10,904 nt of DNA from assembly GCA_027311125.1 (NCBI GenBank), contig DAICZO010000187.1:1-10904 (forward strand), read 5' to 3'. The notes under the pieces were generated by a model. The model saw only the letters and a program-made list of their open reading frames with translations, did no database searches and had not been told where the DNA came from. Origin of the DNA: Acidobacteriaceae bacterium. GTDB taxonomy: Bacteria > Acidobacteriota > Terriglobia > Terriglobales > Acidobacteriaceae. A program made the translations under genes and the position numbers. This document shows, piece after piece, positions 7,815-10,904 of this stretch (its first letter is position 1; each line of letters starts with the position of its first letter).

Positions 7815-8564
7815 TTAGGCTGGACCGTCTTCCTGCTGCACCGCACCCTGGCTCAGTGCCCACGCAATAAACCCGGCGGGAGCATTTCTTACTCCGGCGA
7901 TATTGGCGCCTTTGATGTTTCTGACTTTCCGCCACTGGATATCTCTAAGATCAGCATTCCGAAGGTCGACGTCACCAAGGTCTGCATCATCGAAGGTCGC
8001 TCCTTGCAAGTGACTGCCATACAGATCCGCATCCACCAGGTCTACCGCTTCGAACGAGCATCGTTCAAGATTGGCGCTGCGGAAGTTTGCTGAATGCAGA
8101 TCAGCGTCAGCGAAGTCAGCGGCCTGAAGGTCAGCATCACGAACGTCAGCGGCACTGAAGTCTGCCCGCACAAGGCTGGCGTGCTCCAGTTTCAACCCGC
8201 GGAGGAAAGACGAAGACACATCAACGCCAACGAGGGGTACGTTGTCCTGGTTCAGTTCTTGCAGTGCCTCAATGCGTCCGCCGCTGCCACCCTTACCCTG
8301 TGCAGTATTAATGACCTGCCACGCCTGATAGTGTCTCAGCTTGACTCGGTTGCCCGATTCGCTGCAGTAAAGTACGACACCAACGAGTACGGAGAAGGTG
8401 CTCAGGTATTCCAGCACCTCAAGAAATCGCCAGTTGCTAAGACCGAAGGCAGCCCACTCCCAGAGCCATTCGAAGGCTAGGAATGGGACAGCCCAGCGAT
8501 GCTTTAACCGGGAATCCAGAACCTTCCAACTGTCAGGGCGGTTCCTTGGGGCGTGCAGAATCAT
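7815..8564 (-). CDS. Membrane-anchored pentapeptide-repeat protein
   Basis: The 249-residue product has two hydrophobic segments (about 25-42 and 52-68), a linker containing KGGSGG (91-96), and then a pentapeptide-repeat domain. From residue 111 to 211, every fifth residue is L, F, V or W (21 positions), mostly with Ala two residues before, as in the A(D/N)LXX right-handed beta-helix. After W211 the phase shifts by one residue and two more repeats follow (217, 222). The frame is open up to an ATG at 8657, but that would overlap the DoxX gene by 70 bp. The ATG at 8564 has GGAG (8571-8574) 6 nt upstream and lies 23 bp after the DoxX stop, so I chose it. Some pentapeptide proteins mimic DNA and protect gyrase; this one is tied to a membrane domain, so a scaffold role is more likely. 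Function unknown. Confidence 0.82.
   Translation of the reverse strand: MILHAPRNRPDSWKVLDSRLKHRWAVPFLAFEWLWEWAAFGLSNWRFLEVLEYLSTFSVLVGVVLYCSESGNRVKLRHYQAWQVINTAQGKGGSGGRIEALQELNQDNVPLVGVDVSSSFLRGLKLEHASLVRADFSAADVRDADLQAADFADADLHSANFRSANLERCSFEAVDLVDADLYGSHLQGATFDDADLGDVDLRNADLRDIQWRKVRNIKGANIAGVRNAPAGFIAWALSQGAVQQEDGPA
7932..8234 (-). repeat. Pentapeptide-coding repeat array (15-bp period)
   Basis: This stretch encodes residues 111-211 of the pentapeptide protein, 21 consecutive repeats without a phase break, equal to about five turns of a quadrilateral beta-helix. The DNA copies are degenerate, with recurring 'gcgctgac'-like words rather than exact repeats, so the array is old and under protein-level selection. 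Confidence 0.8.
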
Positions 8565-8587
8565 AAACGTCTCCACGAGAAATTCAC

Positions 8588-9151
8588 TTACGGCTGAGAC
8601 ACAATCGTAGTTTCGGTGGCTGAGGTGACAGGATGCACTGTCGCGGACGTAGGCCATGGCGTACGGATAGTTGGCGTCCGCTCGGACACGACTCTGGTGA
8701 TGATCGCGTCAATGGAGAGATAACCGGCACCAAAAATCAGCAGTATGAGCGAGGCAAATAGGAACGTGTAAGGGTCGGCTGTATAGAACTTTCCTGGGTC
8801 GGAGAGGACAGAACCGAGTGCTTCGCGATCGGCGGTGATGTAAGCCACCAGCATGTTGAAGGTCAACACCAGGCCTGTGATCCTTGAAGCTAGACCAAGG
8901 ATCAGCAGTATCCCGCCGAAGAACTCGAGATTACTGACCAACAAGGCATTGATTTGAGGAGATGGAATGTTCAGGCTCGCGAAGAAGTCCGCGACCTTGG
9001 GAATGTTATGCAATTTACCCCATCCGGTCTGACACAGTTGCCAGCCCCAGTAGAGCCGAATGATCAGCAAGAACGGTGACTGCAAAGCATCTCCTGATTT
9101 GCGCAGCAGGTCATAGGCGGCTTTTACCAGCGAAAATGAGCGGTTCAGCAA
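8588..9151 (-). CDS. DoxX-family membrane protein
   Basis: The 187-residue protein has about four hydrophobic segments (26-45, 68-87, 92-108, 128-148) and DoxX-type features: the RLYWGWQLCQTGWGKL stretch (32-47) after the first helix, and LEFFGGILLILGLASR (75-90). DoxX proteins are small membrane proteins. The namesake is a subunit of an archaeal thiosulfate:quinone oxidoreductase, and others are linked to redox homeostasis, so a quinone-side role beside the oxidoreductases here is possible but unproven. The last ~30 residues form a Thr/Ser/Pro-rich polar tail beyond the usual core. It is 41 bp downstream of the dehydrogenase gene and 23 bp upstream of the pentapeptide gene. The start is TTG at 9151, supported by a perfect Shine-Dalgarno. 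Confidence 0.85.
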   Translation of the reverse strand: MLNRSFSLVKAAYDLLRKSGDALQSPFLLIIRLYWGWQLCQTGWGKLHNIPKVADFFASLNIPSPQINALLVSNLEFFGGILLILGLASRITGLVLTFNMLVAYITADREALGSVLSDPGKFYTADPYTFLFASLILLIFGAGYLSIDAIITRVVSERTPTIRTPWPTSATVHPVTSATETTIVSQP

Positions 9152-9159
9152 AAGTGATA

Positions 9160-9165
9160 CCTCCT
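9160..9165 (-). promoter_or_regulatory. Strong ribosome binding site that sets a TTG start (DoxX)
   Basis: AGGAGG on the - strand lies 8 nt before the TTG at 9151. No in-frame ATG occurs until M100, inside the third membrane segment, so this site decides the DoxX start. Confidence 0.8.
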
Positions 9166-9192
9166 CAGAAGATCCAGATTGAAAAATTGGAC

Positions 9193-10008
9193 TTAGCCCC
9201 CGGTTGCAAAGCCCGGATAGAGAGTCATGCCGCCGTCAACAAAGAGCGTTATACCTGTCACGTAATCGGAATCGTCCGACGCAAGCCAGACTGCGGCTCG
9301 GGCAATGTCCGCGGGGACACCTACACGGTTGTAGGGGATGAGCTTGAGCAACTCTGTCTCCGCCTCAGGCGTTTCCCAGGCCATGCGGTTGATGGGGGTT
9401 TTGATCGCTCCGGGGCCAATGCTGTTCACTCGAATATGGTGTGGGGCGAGCTCCTGAGCCAGGCTCTTCATCATCAGCATGACCCCACCCTTGGACGCAG
9501 CGTAGTTGCAGTGGCCTGCCCACGGAATCTTTTCATGCACGGAACTCATGCAGATGATCTTGCCGGCAGCGACTGACCGGCCGGGCACGACTCCCCTGCG
9601 CAAGAACTCGCGGGTGGCTTCCCGGGCGCAGAGAAACTGACCCGTGAGATTTACGTTCAGCACAAACTGCCATTCCGCAAGGGTCATATCAACCAACGCA
9701 GCATCCCGCTGCAGGCCCGCGTTCGCAACCAGGATGTCGATGGTTCCGTAGCTTTCAATCAGTTGGGCGAACATCGAGCGCACTTGGTCTTCATTGCCGA
9801 CGTCCGCGCTGAGTGCCATGGCCGTGCCGCCCGCTGCGCGAATCTCTTCCACTACCTGATTTGCCGAATCAGGCATATTCGGATGGTTGACGCCAACGGA
9901 GGCTCCTGCCAGCGCCAATGCCTTCGCGACACCCATGCCGATACCCGAACTGGCTCCGGTGACCAATGCCACCTGTCCTGCCAGCGGTTGATAGTCCATT
10001 TGTTTCAT
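9193..10008 (-). CDS. gdh: Glucose 1-dehydrogenase-like short-chain dehydrogenase
   Basis: The 271-residue product is a classical SDR. It has the nucleotide loop TGASSGIG (17-24), NAG (96-98), the active-site Asn in VNLTG (N120), S156, Y169 and K173. The segments SSVHEKIPW (155-163), IGPGAIKTPIN (197-207) and GITLFVDGGMTLYPGF (252-267) closely match what I remember of Bacillus glucose 1-dehydrogenase, which oxidises beta-D-glucose to gluconolactone with NAD(P). It is about 10 residues longer than the Bacillus enzyme, partly from an insert near 138-149. The Arg after the second strand of the Bacillus enzyme (VNYRS) is missing here (VNHPN), which may affect cofactor choice. The protein is cytoplasmic and soluble. 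The ATG at 10008 follows GGAAAGGGA (10013-10021); a second ATG (codon 4) is less well placed. Glucose is the best-supported substrate, but SDR specificity is easily misjudged. Confidence 0.85.
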   Translation of the reverse strand: MKQMDYQPLAGQVALVTGASSGIGMGVAKALALAGASVGVNHPNMPDSANQVVEEIRAAGGTAMALSADVGNEDQVRSMFAQLIESYGTIDILVANAGLQRDAALVDMTLAEWQFVLNVNLTGQFLCAREATREFLRRGVVPGRSVAAGKIICMSSVHEKIPWAGHCNYAASKGGVMLMMKSLAQELAPHHIRVNSIGPGAIKTPINRMAWETPEAETELLKLIPYNRVGVPADIARAAVWLASDDSDYVTGITLFVDGGMTLYPGFATGG

Positions 10009-10108
10009 AGATTCCCTTTCCTATTTATGCTTTGTCTTTCACTGTGGTTCAAAACAGTTCATGAAGTCCGTTGAGTTAATCTGCGTGTGGGACGGGCTCA
10101 ACCGCCTG

Positions 10109-10904
10109 TCACCTAAGCGGCGCGAGATGCAGATGTTTATTGACCATCTTGGTGAGCCGCAGCAATTCCGCCACACTCCAGGCCTGGGCGAAACAACCTC
10201 TTGGTAGGTGGGGTGCGTCTCCGTCGAAGATTTCGGAGACCTGACCTAGACCTGCATCGCTCAGATGGCAGCTAAAACGTTCCAGCCAGTCTCTCGCTTC
10301 TCGTGCTGCCTCCGCCGGGTTATCGGAAAACTGCAGCTTTGCCGAGAAGAAGGGGCCGGCAAGCCATGGCCACACAGTGCCTTGGTGGTATGCGCTGTCT
10401 CGACTCCAGACGTCGCCTTCGTAGCGGCCGCGATAGTTTGGATCCGACGGTGCAAGTGTCCGCAGGCCGAACGGCGTTAGCAACTCTCGTTCAGCCACGT
10501 TCAGTACATCGAGCGCGCGGTCGCGACCCAGAAGACCGTGGCGGAGGCTGATGGCGATCACCTGATTTGGGCGTATCGCCGCGTCGGCCCAGCTTCCCCC
10601 TACGACATCGAACAGGCACTGGCGGTCGTGATTCCAGAATACCGACTCGAATCTTCTGTGCAAACTGGATGCCACGCCGGAGTAGCGGTCGGCAGCGTCG
10701 GTGTCACGAAACTGCCTTCCAAGTTCTTCGAGTATGCGAAGGGCGTTATACCAAAGTGCCTGAATCTCGACTGGCCGGCCCGCTCGCGGTGTGATCGCCG
10801 TGTCGCCGACCTTTGCGTCCATCCAAGTCAACTGGGTCGTGTCATCTCCAGCCCACAGGAAGCCATCCTTGTCGGCGTGTATGCCATACCGGGTACCTGA
10901 GAGG
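10109..10904 (-). CDS. Glycogen-debranching-type amylo-alpha-1,6-glucosidase, C-terminal part
   Basis: The frame is open from the right edge (first complete codon at 10903) to the TGA at 10109-10111, giving 264 C-terminal residues; the start lies outside the window. The segments GIHADKDGFLWAGDD, TWMDAKVGD and PVEIQALWYNAL, followed by YHQGTVWPW and then VSEIFDGDAPHLPRGC, are those of the glycogen debranching enzyme C-terminal (alpha/alpha)6 domain (GH133). Catalytic candidates are the Asp of TWMDAK and the Glu of VSEIFDGD. Such enzymes cleave alpha-1,6-linked glucose stubs from glycogen or related glucans. It is the most upstream visible gene of the leftward array, about 100 bp before the glucose dehydrogenase. 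In that gap I see no convincing terminator; a TTGAAC/CATAAA pair there is too close to the next ribosome binding site to be a credible promoter. Confidence 0.88.
   Translation of the reverse strand, partial: LSGTRYGIHADKDGFLWAGDDTTQLTWMDAKVGDTAITPRAGRPVEIQALWYNALRILEELGRQFRDTDAADRYSGVASSLHRRFESVFWNHDRQCLFDVVGGSWADAAIRPNQVIAISLRHGLLGRDRALDVLNVAERELLTPFGLRTLAPSDPNYRGRYEGDVWSRDSAYHQGTVWPWLAGPFFSAKLQFSDNPAEAAREARDWLERFSCHLSDAGLGQVSEIFDGDAPHLPRGCFAQAWSVAELLRLTKMVNKHLHLAPLR

Noticed and set aside
8565..8657. Longer start for the pentapeptide protein
   Set aside because: It would overlap the DoxX coding end by 70 bp, and the ATG at 8564 has a good ribosome binding site.
10022..10056. TTGAAC...CATAAA promoter-like pair before the glucose dehydrogenase gene
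   Set aside because: Transcription would start inside or next to the ribosome binding site, and each hexamer matches consensus at only four positions.

Overview
The window carries one rightward gene at its left edge and eight leftward genes filling the rest. The organism is most likely an acidobacterium (Terriglobia/Acidobacteriaceae type). I base this on the M48 peptidase, with its Lys/Ala/Asp-rich N-terminal stretch and Asn-rich tail, and on the combination of GMC oxidoreductase, MIP channel and large GH63 glucosidase. This is recognition by memory, not a database result.

Layout: (1) 1-1055, + strand: 3' part of an M48 zinc metallopeptidase gene with strongly C-ending codons. (2) 1056-1471: 416 bp with no convincing gene, holding a possible remnant of a gene start and a GC-rich hairpin just past the end of the facing transcript. 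(3) 1472-10904, - strand, in transcription order from the right edge: glycogen-debranching-type amylo-alpha-1,6-glucosidase (its start lies outside the window), glucose 1-dehydrogenase-like SDR, DoxX-family membrane protein, pentapeptide-repeat membrane protein, MIP/aquaporin channel, GMC flavoprotein oxidoreductase, exported two-domain VOC (glyoxalase-fold) protein, and a large GH63-type glucosidase.

The spacings in the leftward array are about 100, 41, 23, 94, -4, -4 and 5 bp. The last four genes are clearly co-transcribed and translationally coupled, through an ATGA overlap, a GTGA overlap and a 5-bp gap. The first four are probably in the same transcript. I see no convincing internal promoter or terminator.

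Possible shared role (inference): the two glucosidases at the ends would release glucose from an internal alpha-glucan or a glucosylated compatible solute. The glucose dehydrogenase and the GMC enzyme would oxidise sugar to lactone or acid. DoxX, the channel and the pentapeptide protein would be the membrane part. The exported VOC protein is the odd member. The set looks more like a stress or osmolyte-handling module than a plain catabolic operon. Its codon use looks more mixed than that of the neighbouring M48 gene, which fits an accessory island, but this was judged by eye only.

Starts were revised where upstream open frame only reflects a neighbouring gene: the GMC gene starts at 6836 (not 7286), the pentapeptide gene at 8564 (not 8657). 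DoxX uses TTG and the VOC protein uses GTG.
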